Made by a program: the position numbers and the translations under genes. 64,000 nt of DNA from NCBI GenBank assembly GCA_022432975.1, contig CM039506.1, forward strand, positions 724,671-788,670, in the 5' to 3' direction. Origin of the DNA: Begonia masoniana (lineage: Eukaryota > Streptophyta > Magnoliopsida > Cucurbitales > Begoniaceae). Shown piece by piece: positions 10,676-22,900 of the stretch. Each line of letters starts with the position of its first letter. Position 1 is the first letter of the stretch. The notes beneath the pieces were generated by a model that was given only the letters and a program-made list of their open reading frames with translations, ran no database searches and was not told the DNA's origin.

Positions 10676-13414
10676 TGCAACGACCCTCATACTATTCCTA
10701 ATTTCCCGTATAAAATTTTTCTTTTTAAGTCTCTAAACCAATTAAAAACATCCTCGAAAACTATTAAAGAAAATTCATTTATCATAGGAAAACAGTTTAC
10801 ATAAAACCACTCAACCTTCTATCATTCCTCAATTTATCACTTCATCACATCTTCACAATATCATTTCTATTTATACCACAATTTCTATCCACATCACAAA
10901 CATACATTTCACATTTTAACTTAACATCGAACACCCGATACTCATACGTCTTCCGAAATACCACCCCAAAACCGACTAGTAATACAACTATAACAAAGTA
11001 CATTTTCATGAAAATAAACTGCATGGTTCCGTTTAAAAGTGTGACATATCCTCCTGTTTACAAATTCACCAAGCAGTTCATAAAATCCAAATAAAAACCT
11101 CAATAAACGTTTTATAAAACAAATCTATCAACTAAACAGAATTAAACACCCTAAAACATACCAACTACCAATTAAACTAAAAACATTCCCATAACGTTAA
11201 ATTAATGATTTAAACAAATCATTTGAAACATCAACATAAAAATCTAACACCTAACCAGAACCAAGCCTTTTAAAATGATCTAACAGTACAATTATCCATT
11301 TTAATCCATCAACGTCAAAATATCAACCTATCAACTATACAGTTTCATCTAACTAACCCATCATTAACCCAAAACCTCTCAATACCGTTACTTACATCCC
11401 CACGGGTCAGGTAAGCATCGACTGCGCCAGCACACCACTGTAGCCATCCTCCGTCAACTGCATCACTCCTCAGGTGGAAGGATCTCGTCCTCACCTACAT
11501 CAGGATCACCTACACCATACAGACAATCTATGAGCTAAAGGCTCAGCAAGTTTCGTAAATGCTAATGCATGCTAATGAAACGTGAAAATTCATTTTCTTT
11601 ATAATGGTGTGGTACTGTGACAAGCCCCTGTCGTGCCCCCACAGTAGATCAATAGCCCCACCTTCTGGCTACACCGGTGTGGTACTATGACAAGCCCCTG
11701 TCGTGCCTCCACAGTAGATCAATAGCCCCACCTTCCGGCCACACCTCTTTTCATGAAAATTATGCAGAAATTCATTTTCTTAAAAACGATGTGGTACTGT
11801 GACAAGCCCCTGTCGTGCCCCCACAGTAGATCAATAGCCCCACCTTCCGGCCACACCTCCTTTCATGAAAACTATGCTTATTTGAAAACCATGATGCATG
11901 AACTATAACGTAACACAAACATACATAACGAGCATACCATCAAAACTATAAGGAACATAACCTATAAAACAATAAACCTAACTACCGAGCATACCATCAA
12001 AACTATAAGGAACATAACCTATAAAACAATAAACCTAACTACCGAGCATACCATCAAAACTATAAGGAACATAATCTATAAAACAATAAACCTAACTATC
12101 CATCCAAAACAATTAAACAAAACATCACCAAAATTCCTCGAGACGACATTCGACGTACGGTGTAGGCCAATCGGCCAAAGAAGATCACGAGAACTTACCT
12201 GTCGTCCGTAGCTTGCTGGTTTTGCCAAATCACGTCGCATATGGCTCGACCTATGTCAAACATTCAAGCCTCATTAAAATCAAGCCTACATTCGCCAATT
12301 ACTCTCAAATTACTATTTCTAGCCTAATCCAATTAAAATCTAACTAAATGGGCTACTATTTTGGGTTCGGTAAAACCGACCCGAAACTTCGAACGCGCGT
12401 AACTTTTGCGTCGGTTATCGGAATCGAACGATTCCAGCGGCCACGTACTCCTCTAACAACCTATTTTAATCTGCCAAAAGGAATTTTAAAACAAACGACC
12501 GAAGCTAGGTCAAAATTGCAGAAACCCGAATCTGCCCTTTTCCCGAAAAATCCCCCTTTTTGATTCTTCATCAAATTCCATCAATTTCTTCACCAATCTA
12601 TCCTCCTAACAACCAATTAACATAAACTAACCTAAAATAGAAGTTTCCATTTAAGAAAACCCTAAGTCCTAATTCGGGTTCACTGAATTTTCGCTCAAAT
12701 TGAGCAATTCACGGCCAAGCAACAATAGCCGGCGTTAAGCTCGGCCATTTGACGCCAAGAACGGCCAAAAGCCGCCAGACATCGGAGCTCAATCGAGCTC
12801 ATCCCTCTCGGCCTTAAACAGGGACAGAACAGGGCGAAATCGTGTCATACCTGCCGGTTTAGTGCGCGAGAATGGACCGGAGCCACACGTCGCCGCCGTC
12901 TGGCCGGAAGGCGCCGATGTTCGTCGGTGAACGTCGCCGCGTCGCCGTCGTCGCTTCTCGTCTCCCCTGTTCTCGCTCGCGAGGCTCGGGTTCGAACAGC
13001 AGAATGGCCTTCGGGCCATTCTGTTGTTTATGTTTTATTTATTATTTTTTTTATATAATAATAATAATAATAATAATACTCTATTTTATTAAACGTCACT
13101 ATCTCTCGTGTTTTCAACTGTTTCAAATTTCTTATTTCGCCGATAAATCCAACTTATTATCTGGGTTCTATTAAAACTGTCCGTTCGTAAATCGGACCTC
13201 GTTTACTATTTTTACTAAAATTATATTACGAGAAACAAAATTAATCGAAATATAGCGTTGTTACTCCGAAAATTCTCGTAATTTCCTTAAAATTCCAATT
13301 AATCGATAGGATCCTAATAACGCTTTCTTTTTTGTAAAACGGACCTGATTTGGCATATTTACAAAAATGTCACTTATATTAAAATAATAATATTCCGTAA
13401 AGCGGGGTATTACA
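10676..13414 (-). repeat. A1 5' LTR
   Basis: As written on plus it starts TGCAACGACCCTCATAC next to the primer-binding site and ends GCGGGGTATTACA directly before the satellite. At 2739 bp it is complete. From 11333 it is a near-copy of 1-2084, including the 70-bp and 57-bp internal repeats. Confidence 0.92.
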
Positions 13415-14346
13415 CAACCTCATTTGCTTGATACGTTCAACTCTTTTGGAACAAATCGATTGAAGTGAAGTTTGTAATGCTTAATCAAACGCATTACTAA
13501 GTCTTAATTACTCGTCCATGAAGGTTGTTGGGTCCTCAATACACGTCGTTCTCATCACTTCAAGTTAAAACCTATAATGTGAAATTGATAACTTAGGTTC
13601 TAACCACAAGTCATGTAACGCTCAACCTCATTTGCTTGATACGTTCAACTCTTTTGGAACAAATCGATTGAAGCGAAGTTTCTTATGCTTAATCAAACGC
13701 ATTAGTAAGTCTTAATTACTCGTCCATGAAGGTTGTTGGGTCTTCAATACACGTCTTTCTCATCACTTCAAGTTAAAACCTTGAATGTGAAATGGATTAC
13801 TTAGGTTCTAACCACAAGTCATGTAGCACTCAACCTCATTTGCTTGATACGTTCAACTCTTTTGGAACAAATCGATTGAAGTGAAGTATCTTATGCTTTA
13901 TCAAACACATTACTAAGTCTTAATTACTCGTCCATGAAGGTTGTTGGGTCTTCAATACATGTCGTTCTCATCACTTAAAGTTAAAACCTTGAATGTGAAA
14001 TGGATAACTTAGGTTCTAACCCCAAGTCATGTAGCACTCAACCTCATTTGCTTGATACGTTCAACTCTTTTGGAACAAATCGATTGAAGTGAAGTTTCTA
14101 ATGCTTAATCAAACGCATTTACTAAGTCTTAATTACTCCTCCATGAAGGTTGTTGGGTCCTCAATACACGTCGTTCTCACCACTTCAAGTTAAAACCTAT
14201 AATGTGAAATGGATAACTTAGGTTCTAACCACAAGTCATGTAACACTCAACCTCATTTGCTTTATACATTCAACTCTTTTGGAACAAATCGATTGAAATG
14301 AAGTTTCTTATGCTTCATCAAACGCATTAGTAAGTCTAATTACGCG
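13415..14346. repeat. 208-bp satellite array, left segment
   Basis: About 4.5 head-to-tail monomers, with CAACCTCATTTGC at 13415, 13623, 13831 and 14039, then (CATTTGC shared) 14248, so the period is 208-209 bp. Each monomer carries GGAACAAATCGATTGAAGTG, CCATGAAGGTTGTTGGGTCC and CATCACTTCAAGTT. The motifs TTGAAGTGA and TCACTTCAA form a 9-bp inverted pair (13460 and 13555 in the first monomer). The array starts at the base after the A1 LTR end. Confidence 0.95.
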
Positions 14347-15741
14347 ATATGGTCGAGGGTGTTTTAGAGTCTTTAATCCAAGCCTGTCAACCATTATCTT
14401 ACTTGCAACATTCACACAACTTCCTCCATCTATGATTAAACCACAAACCTTATCTTTAACATGGCAGCGCGTATAGAAAATGTTTTCACGTTGTTGACGG
14501 TCATCATCTTCTATAGTTTGAACATGGAGGGTTCGAAGAACTACTAAGGCTTGGCCAACAACTGCATGTTCGGTATCACTGGCTTCTTCAAGTGGTGGCA
14601 TAGCTTCATTGTCACTTTCTTCTTCAGAAACAATATCCCCATTATTTAACAAGATCATAGTTCTTTTATTTGGGCATTGTGAAGAAATATGACCAAATCC
14701 ATGACATTTAAAACACTTAATATCTCGATTTCTCTGGGTTGGGGTATAACTAGTACCTTTTTCAACCTGCTTGGCCATCACTTTTTCATCCTTTGGCTTG
14801 AAAGTTAACTGCTCTTCTTGCCTTAGAGTAGAGTTCCATTTTGACTTCCCACTCAAAGAAGTAAAAGTTTTGTGCTTAGAGGTTGATCTTCCTCCTCTTT
14901 TGAGCTGTCTTTCAACCTTCATGGCCATGTGGACAACCTCTTCAAGTTCCACATAGTGCTGCAATTCAACAATATTTGCAATTTCACGATTGAGACCACA
15001 AATGAATCGAGCCATGGTTGCTTCTCGATCTTCCTCAGCATTGGCACGAATCATGGATATTTCCATCTCCTTATGGTACTCCTCAACAGATTTTGAACCC
15101 TGTTTAAGGCTTTGCAATTTTAAGTGTAAATCTCTATAATAATGTGAAGGAACAAACCTTCGTCTCATGACAGCTTTCATGTCTTCCCAATTGTCGATTG
15201 GAATTTCTCTATTTCTTCGTTTGGTTAGGAGCACTTGGTCCCACCAAGCAATTGCGTAATCAGTGAAAGAAACAGCTGCAAGTTTAACTTTTTTTTCCTC
15301 CGAATAGTTATGACAATCAAAAACAAGTTCAACCTTTCGTTCCCATTCAATGTAAACGTCCGGGTCATTTTTACCTTGAAATGATGGGATAGAGAGTTTG
15401 ATCGCACCTGTGTTGTTGTCGGTAAAATTTCTTTCTCGGTGTTGACGTCTTTGTCTTGGCCTATGATCTCTTTATCTTCTTATGGAGGCTACTTCGTCAA
15501 AATCCTCATACTCTTCAGCATAATCGCCCATGGGATTAACTGCAGTAAAGAAGGGTCGTCTAGTTTGCTGTCTTTCTTGGGGCATGGCACCTTGTTGAAT
15601 TTGATTAATTCGTTCATCACTACGGTCCAATCGATCTCGAATCTCTTCAAATTAGACGTTCATCCGTTGGAATTGTTGCTGCATGGCTTGGATGACCAAA
15701 TTGCTATCCATTGGCGTTGCTTCACCTTCTCTTTCAGACAT
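14347..15741 (-). pseudogene. gag: E gag with start of protease
   Basis: From ATG at 15741 (MSEREGEATP) one frame runs to the satellite junction, about 465 codons, broken only by two TAA codons near residues 33 and 91; each is one C-to-T change from CAA. Recognisable parts in order are the Retrotrans_gag core ([12 protein letters not shown], then [11 protein letters not shown], and after it [13 protein letters not shown]), a basic linker, the zinc knuckle [14 protein letters not shown], an acidic linker, and the start of an aspartic protease with [12 protein letters not shown]. The final Asp-Gly-Gly-Ser replaces the Asp-Thr-Gly-Ala seen in C. The frame then reads into satellite. Gag would form the virus-like particle. 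Confidence 0.85.
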
Positions 15742-16299
15742 GCTGTAAAATCTGTGTAAAAGTGTTAAGAAAAAGGACCTCACCTCTCGCTCACGTGTAT
15801 ACACTCAAATATGGTTCTCGAGCACTCGTGTTTACACACATGGATTTCGGCTTTTACCCTCTAATAAGCTCTCCAACTCTTGCCTTTTACCACTCACTTT
15901 CCTCCTCAAAGTTCTTGAGAAAACTAAGCAAGGTAAATATCAAAGCAAAACAAATGAAAACCAACACACTTAAAATATAGATTTCTTAGTGAAGACGAAA
16001 GCAAAGGGGCGCAAAATAAAGGAAGGAATGGAAGAAATATGGTCACAATAAGATTGATACCACGGAGTTTGAAACAAAAAAAAAAAGGTATTTGATAACA
16101 GAATAAAGAAAATACTTTTTTTTTTCTTCGCTTTTTTTTTTACTTTTTTTTTTGTCCCTTTTTTTGTCTTTTTTTTTTTTATAACAATCAATGGGAGCGA
16201 GAACAAAGATATGAAATGATGAATCAACAACAAAGAGGAAATTGAAATAAACGAATGGAAGCAATAGAGTATAAACAAAACCTCAATTGGATGTCTAGT
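15742..16299 (-). mobile_element. E leader between LTR and gag
   Basis: About 560 bp with no gene. On plus it contains long T runs interrupted by C and G (16110-16185), giving a purine-rich leader on the element strand. The lysine/phenylalanine-rich frames over it are low-complexity artefacts. Confidence 0.7.
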
Positions 16300-16310
16300 C
16301 TCTGATACCA
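16300..16310 (-). other. E primer-binding site
   Basis: The minus strand reads TGGTATCAGAG, five bases inside the LTR end at 16316, again matching initiator methionine tRNA. Confidence 0.88.
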
Positions 16311-16315
16311 AATGA

Positions 16316-17041
16316 TGCAAACCTCAACAAACTTGTTGTGAGACCCAACGTCAATAGATGGAATCAACTTCAGGATCGCCCAATAGTAGTTTCAAAGTAT
16401 AGTGACTAATGACCCCGTGGTTATGTGACAACCAGAAACCAATAGTATCAAGAAAGGAATATTGACCCCGTTGCTATGGAAGAGCAAGAAACCAATATTA
16501 TAAGGGTTGGAAATAAAGTGGTTGCACTTGAAATTTCCGCAAGTTCTACAGAAGAACAGTTTGGAGGAAATTCTCACAAGATAATTCTCATTCTAGTGTG
16601 TCTTACAATGAAGAACTCCCAAGTATTTATAGGCTTACAAGAATAGTCTAGAATAGGCATTAAATAGCCTTGAAAACATAAGAAAGAACTTTGCTACTAA
16701 TATGGTCTAGGTTCAGCCTTCTTTGGAAACCATAAAAACACCATTTGGCCTTCTCTATGACAATATTAAATGCCTAGTGGATGTAACTTCGAAATTACTC
16801 CTTCTAGAGCATTCTTTGCTGAATTTGGGCTTAATCAAACTCCATTTTTCTTTGTAACACATTAATAACTTTAAAGCCCATTTCTTCTTAGAGGTCTTGG
16901 TTGTTGAAATAAGTTATTTTGGACTTCTTTTTGAAGCTTCTTGGCCCGAGCTCTAGTGATAGGTCCATTTGGTATTTTCAACTCCATTAAGTATTCTTCT
17001 TGGCCCAATTCTTCTTCAATGCCATCCTTGCCCACATCACA
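16316..17041 (-). repeat. E 5' LTR
   Basis: It runs from TGTGATGTGGGCAAGG (17041 leftward) to GAGGTTTGCA (16316) on minus, 726 bp with TG...CA ends. A TATA-like CTATAAATA occurs at about 16622-16632 on minus, a reasonable core promoter for the element. Confidence 0.8.
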
Positions 17042-19319
17042 TGTAACACTCAACCTCATTTGCTTGATACGTTAAACTCTTTTGGAACAAATCGATTGAA
17101 GTGAAGTTTCTTATGCTTCATCAAACGTATTACTAAGTCTTAATTACTCGTCCATGAAGGTTGTTGGGTCCTCAATACACGTCGTTCTCATCACTTCAAG
17201 TTAAAACCTCCAATGTGAAATGGATAACTTAGGTTCTAACCACAAGTCATGTAGCACTAAACCTCATTAGCTTGATAAGTTCAACTCTTTTGGAACAAAT
17301 CGATTGAAGTGACGTTTCTTATGCTTCATCAAACGAATTAGTAGGTCTTAATTACTCGTCCATGAAGGTTGTTTGGTCCTCAATACATGTCGTTCTCATC
17401 ACTTCAAGTTAAAACCTTGAATGTTAAACGGATAACTTAGGTTCTAACCACAAGTCATGCAGTACTCAACCGCATTTGCTTGATACGTTCAACTCTTTTG
17501 GAACAAATCGATTGAAGTGAAATTTCTTATGGTTCATCAAATGCATTACCAAGTCTTAATTACTCGTCCGTGAAGGTTGTTGGGTCCTCAATACTTGTCG
17601 TTCTCATCACTTCAAGTTAAAACCTCGAATGTGAAATGGATAACTTAGATTCTAACCACAAGTCATGTAACACTCAACCTAATTTGCTTGATACGTTCAA
17701 CACTTTTAGAACAAATTGATTGAAGTGACGTTTCTTATGCTTCATCAAACGCATTAGTAGGTCTTAATTACTCGTCCATGAAGGTTGTTGCGTCCACAAT
17801 ACACGTCGTTCTCATCACTTCAAGTTAAAACCATGAATGTGAAATCGATAACTTATATTCTAGCCACAAGTCATGTAACACTCAAACTCATTTGCTTGAT
17901 ACGTTCAACTCTTTTGGAACAAATCGATTGAAATGAAGTTTCTTATGCTTCACATTACCAAGTCTTAATTACTCGTCCATGAAGGTTGTTGGGCCCTCAA
18001 TACATGTCGTTCTCATCACTTCAAGTTAAAACCTCGAATGTGAAATGGATAAATTAGGTTCTAACCACAAGTCATGTAACACTCAACCTAATTTGCTTGA
18101 TACGTTCAACTCTTTTAGAACAAATCGATTAAAGTGACATTTATTATGCTTCATCAAACGCATTAGTAGGTCTTAATTACTCGTCCATGAAGGTTGTTGG
18201 GTCCTCAATACACGTCGTTTTCATCACTCAAGTTAAAACCTTGAATGTGAAATGGATAACTTAGGTTCTAACCACATGTCATGTAACACTCAACCTAATT
18301 TACTTGATACGTCCAACTCTTTTGGAACAAATCAATTGAAGTAAAGTTTTTTATGCTTCATCAAACGCATTACTAAGTCATAATTACGTGTCCATGAAGG
18401 TTGTTGGGTACTCAACACACGTCGTTCTCCTCACTTCAACTTAAAACCTTGAATGTGAAATGCATAACTTAGGTTCTAACCACAAGTCATGTAAAACACA
18501 ACCTCATTTGCTTGATACGTTCAACTCTTTTGGAGCAAATCGATTGAAGTTAAGTTTCTTAAGCTTCATCAAACGGATTACTAAGTCTTAATTATTCGTC
18601 CATGAAGGTTGCTGGCTCCTCAATACACGTCGTTCTCATCACTTCAAGTTAAAACCTTGAATGTGAAATGTATAACTTATGTTCTAACCACATTTTATGT
18701 AACACTCAACCTAATTTGCTTGATACGTTCAACTCTTTTGGAACAAATCGATTGCAGTCAAGTTTATTATACTTCATCAAACGCATTACTAAGTCTTAAT
18801 TACGCGTCCATAAAGGTTGTTGGGTCCTCAATACACGTCGTTCTCATCACTTCGAGTTAAAACCTCGAATGCAAAATGGATAACTTAGGTTCTAACCACA
18901 AGTCATGTAACACTCAACCTAATTTGTTTGATATGTTGAACTCTTTTGGAACAAATCGATTGAAGTGAAGTTTCTTATGCTTCATCAAACGCATTACTAA
19001 GTCTTAATTACTCTTCCATGAAGGTTGTTGTTTCCTCAATACGCGTCGTTCTCATCACTTCAAGTTAAAACCTTGAATGTGAAATGGATAACTTAAGTTC
19101 TAACCACAAGTCATGTAGCACTGAACCTCATTAGCTTGATACGTTCAACTCTTTTGGAACAAATCGATTGAAGTGACGTTTTTTATGCTTCATCAAACGC
19201 ATTAGTAGGTCTTAATTACTCATCCATGAAGGTTGTTGGGTCCTCAATACACGTCGTTCTCATCACTTCAAGTTAAAACCTTGAATGTGAAATGGATAAC
19301 ATAGGTCCTAACCCCATAT

Positions 19320-19950
19320 CATGTAGCACTGAACCTCATTAGCAATACACGTTATTCTCCTCACTTCAAGTTAAAACCTTGAATGTTAAATGGATAACTT
19401 AGGTTCTAACCACAAGTCATGTAAAACACAACCTCATTTGCTTGAAAAGTTCAACTCTTTTGGAACAAATCGATTGAAGTAAAGTTTCTTAAGCTTCATC
19501 AAACGCATTACTAAGTCTTAATTACTCGTCCATGAAGTTTGTTGGGTCCTCAATACACGTCGTTCTCATCACTTCAAGTTAAAACCTTGAATGTGAAATG
19601 GATAACATAGGTTCTAACCCCAAATCATGTCGCACTGAACCTCATTAGCAATACACGTTATTCTCCTCACTTCAAGTTAAAACCGTGAATGTTAAATGGA
19701 TAACTTAGGTTCTAACCACAAGTCATGTAAAACACAACCTCATTTGCTTGAAAAGTTCAACTCTTTTGGAACAAATCGATTGAAGTAAAGTTTCTTAAGC
19801 TCCATCAAACGCATTACTAAGTCTTAATTACTCGTCCATGAAGGTTGTTGGGTCCTCAATACACGTCGTTCTCATCACTTCAAGTTAAAATCTTGAATGT
19901 TAAATGGATAACTTAGGTTCTAACCACATGTCATGTAACACTCAACCTAA
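19320..19950. repeat. 306-bp compound satellite unit (full plus truncated monomer)
   Basis: The junction CTCATTAGCAATACACG, which lacks about 110 bp of a normal monomer, occurs at about 19335 and again 306 bp later. The deleted monomer and its full neighbour were therefore duplicated together. Confidence 0.8.
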
Positions 19951-22900
19951 TTTGCTTGATACGTTCAACTCTTTTGGAACAAATCGATTGAAGTGAAGTT
20001 TCTTATGCTTCATCAAACGCATTAATAAGTCTTAATTACTCGTCCATGAAGGTTGTTGCGTCCACAATACACGTCGTTCTCATCATTTCAAGTTAAAACC
20101 TCGAATGTGAAATGGATAAGTTAGGTTCTAACCACAAGTCATGTAACACTCAACCTAATTTGCTTCATAGGTTCAACTCTTTTGGAACAAATCGTTTGAA
20201 ATGAAGTTTCTTACGCTTCATCAAACGCATTAGTAGGTCTTAATTACTCGTCCATGAAGGTTGTTAGGTCCTCAATACACGTCGTTCTCATCACTTCAAG
20301 TTAAAACCTTGAATGTGAAATGGATAACTTAGGTTCTAACCACACGTCATGTAGCACTGAACCTCATTAGCTTGATACGTTCAACTCTTTTAGAACAAAT
20401 CGATTGAAGTGACGTTTCTTATGTTTCATCAAACGCATTAGTTGGACTTAATTACTTGTCCATGAAGGTTGTTGGGTCCTCAATACACGTCGTTCTAATC
20501 ACTTCAAGTTAAAACCATGAATATGAAATGGATAACTTATGTTCTAGCCACAAGTCATGTAACACTCAACCTCATTTGCTTGATACGTTCAACTCTTTTG
20601 GAACAAATCGATTGAAGTGAAGTTTCTTATGCATCATCAAACGCATTACCAAGTCTTAATTACCGGTCCATGAAGGTTGTTGGGTCCTCCATACACGTCG
20701 TTCTCATCAATTCAAGTTATTAACTTGAATGTGAAATAACTTAGGTTCTAACCACATGTCATGTAACACTCAGCCTAATTTGCTTGATACGTTCAACTCA
20801 TTTGGAATAAATCGATTGAAGTGAAGTTTCTTATGCTTAATCAAACGCATTACTAAGTCTTAATTACTCATCCATGAAAGTTGTTTGGTCCGCAATACAC
20901 GTCGTTCTCATCACCTGAAGTTAAAACCTCGAATGTGAAATGGATAACTTAGGTTCAAACCACAAGTCATGTAGCACTGAACCTCATTAGCTTTATACGT
21001 TTAACTCTTTTGGAACAAATCGAATGATGTGAAGTTTATTATACTTCATCAAACGCATTACTAAGTCTTAATTACGCGTCCATGAAGGTTGTAGGGTCCT
21101 TAATACACGTCGTTCTCATCACTTCAAGTTAAAATCTCGAATATAAAACGAATAACTTAGGTTCTAACCACAAGTCATGTAACACTCAACTTAATTTGCT
21201 TGATACGTTCAACACTTTTGGAAAAAATCGATTGAAGTGAAGTTTCTTATGCTTCATCAAACGCATTACTAAGTCTTAATTACTCGTCCATGAAGGTTGT
21301 TGGGTCCTCAATACACGTCGTTCTCATCACTTCAAGTTAAAACCTCGAATGTGAAATGGATAACTTAGGTTCTAACCACAAGTCATGTAACACTCAACCT
21401 AATTTGTTTGATACGTTCAACTCTTTTGGAACAAATCGATTAAAGTGAAGTCTCATATGCTTCATCAAACGAATTACTAAGTCTTAATTATGCGTCCATG
21501 AAAGTTGTTGGGTCTTCAATACACGTTGTTCTCATCACTTCAAGTTAAAACCTTGAATGTGAAATGGATAACTGTGGTTCTAACCACAAGTCATGTGGCA
21601 CTCAACCTCATTTGCTTGATACGTTCAACTCTTTTGGAAAAAATTGATTGAAGTGAAGTTTCTTATGCTTCATCTAACGTATTACTAAGTTTTAATTACT
21701 CGTCGATGAAGGTTGTTGGGTCCTCAATACACGTCGTTCTCTTCACTTCAAGTTAAAACCTTGAATGTGAAATGGATAACTTTGGTTCTAACCACAAGTC
21801 ATGTAGCACTCAACCTCATTTGCTTGATACGTTAAACACTTTTGGAACAAATCGATTGAAGTGAAGTTTCTTATGCTTCATCAAACGCATTACCAAGTCT
21901 TAATTACCCGTCCATGAAGGTTGTTGCGTCCTCTATACACGTCGTTCTCATCACTTCAAGTTATAACCTTGAATGTGAAATAACTTAGGTTCTAACCACA
22001 TGCCATGTAACACTCAACCTAATTTGCTTGATACGTTCAACTCATTTGGAACAAATCGATTGAAGTGAAGTTTCTTATGCTTCATCAAACACATTACTAA
22101 GTCTTAATTACTCATCCATGAAAATTGTTTGGTCCGCAATACACGTCGTTCTCATCACTTGAAGTTAAAACCTCGAATGTGAAATGGATAACTTAGGTTC
22201 TAACCACAAGTCATGTAGCACTGAACCTCATTAGCTTGATACGTTCAACTCTTTTGGAACAAATCGAATGATGTGAAGTTTATTATACTTCATCAAACGC
22301 ATTACTAAGTCTTAATTACGCGTCCATGAAGGTTGTTGGGTCCTTAATACACGTCGTTCTCATCACTTCAAGTTAAAATCTCGAATATAAAATGAATAAC
22401 TTAGGTTCTAACCACAAGTCATGTAACACTCAACTTAATTTGCTTGATACGTTCAACTCTTTTGGAAAAAATCGATTGAAGTGAAGTTTCTTATGCTTCA
22501 TCAAACGTATTACTAAGTTTTAATTACTCGTCCATGAAGGTTGTTGGGTCCTCAATACACGTCGTTCTCTTCACTTCAAGTTATAACCTTGAATGTGAAA
22601 TGGGTAACTTTGGTTCTAACCACAAGTCATGTAGCACTCAACCTCATTTGCTTGATACGTTAAACACTTTTGGAACAAATCGATTGAAGTGAAGTTTCTT
22701 ATGCTTCATCAAACGTATTACTATGTCTTAATTACTCGTCCATGAAGGTTGTTGGGTCCTCAATACACGTCGTTCTCATCACTTCAAGTTAAAACCTTGA
22801 ATGTGAAATGGATAACTTTGGTTCTAACCACAAGTCATGTAGCACTCAACCTCATTTGCTTGATACGTTCAACACTTTTGGAACAAATCGATTGATGTGA

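Larger units (their letters stand above)
1..13414 (-). mobile_element. Element A1: Ty3/Gypsy LTR retrotransposon, gag-only, with nested insertions
   Basis: The order on the minus strand is 5' LTR (10676-13414), primer-binding site, short broken gag, a long stretch with no recognisable coding, a purine-rich tract beside 2085, then the 3' LTR (1-2084, cut by the window edge). The two LTRs align end to end over about 2.08 kb with only scattered differences, so they belong to one insertion. Excluding solo LTR D and its target duplication, the interior is only about 3.0 kb and has no recognisable reverse transcriptase or integrase, so the copy must have depended on enzymes from another element. 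The zinc knuckle and chromovirus-style LTR ends suggest a Tekay/Del relative. The right target duplication would start at 13415, but its partner lies outside the window. Confidence 0.85.
14347..17041 (-). mobile_element. Element E: truncated LTR retrotransposon inside the satellite
   Basis: On minus the order is a 726-bp LTR (17041-16316), a primer-binding site, a leader, and gag running into the first residues of protease, where the element stops abruptly at satellite sequence. The rest of pol and the second LTR are missing. The satellite is out of register across the element (it leaves after about half a monomer and resumes near a monomer end), so this is a rearranged remnant. The gag and the protease start ([12 protein letters not shown]) point to a Ty3/Gypsy lineage different from A, B and C. 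Confidence 0.85.

Noticed and set aside
15970..16320. Lysine/phenylalanine-rich frame in the E leader
   Set aside because: Generated by long T tracts next to a primer-binding site; low complexity and non-coding.
18609..18860. Short frames inside satellite monomers (also 23165-23386 and 23997-24248)
   Set aside because: They recur only where monomer variants happen to lack stops and change with each indel. No evidence of coding.
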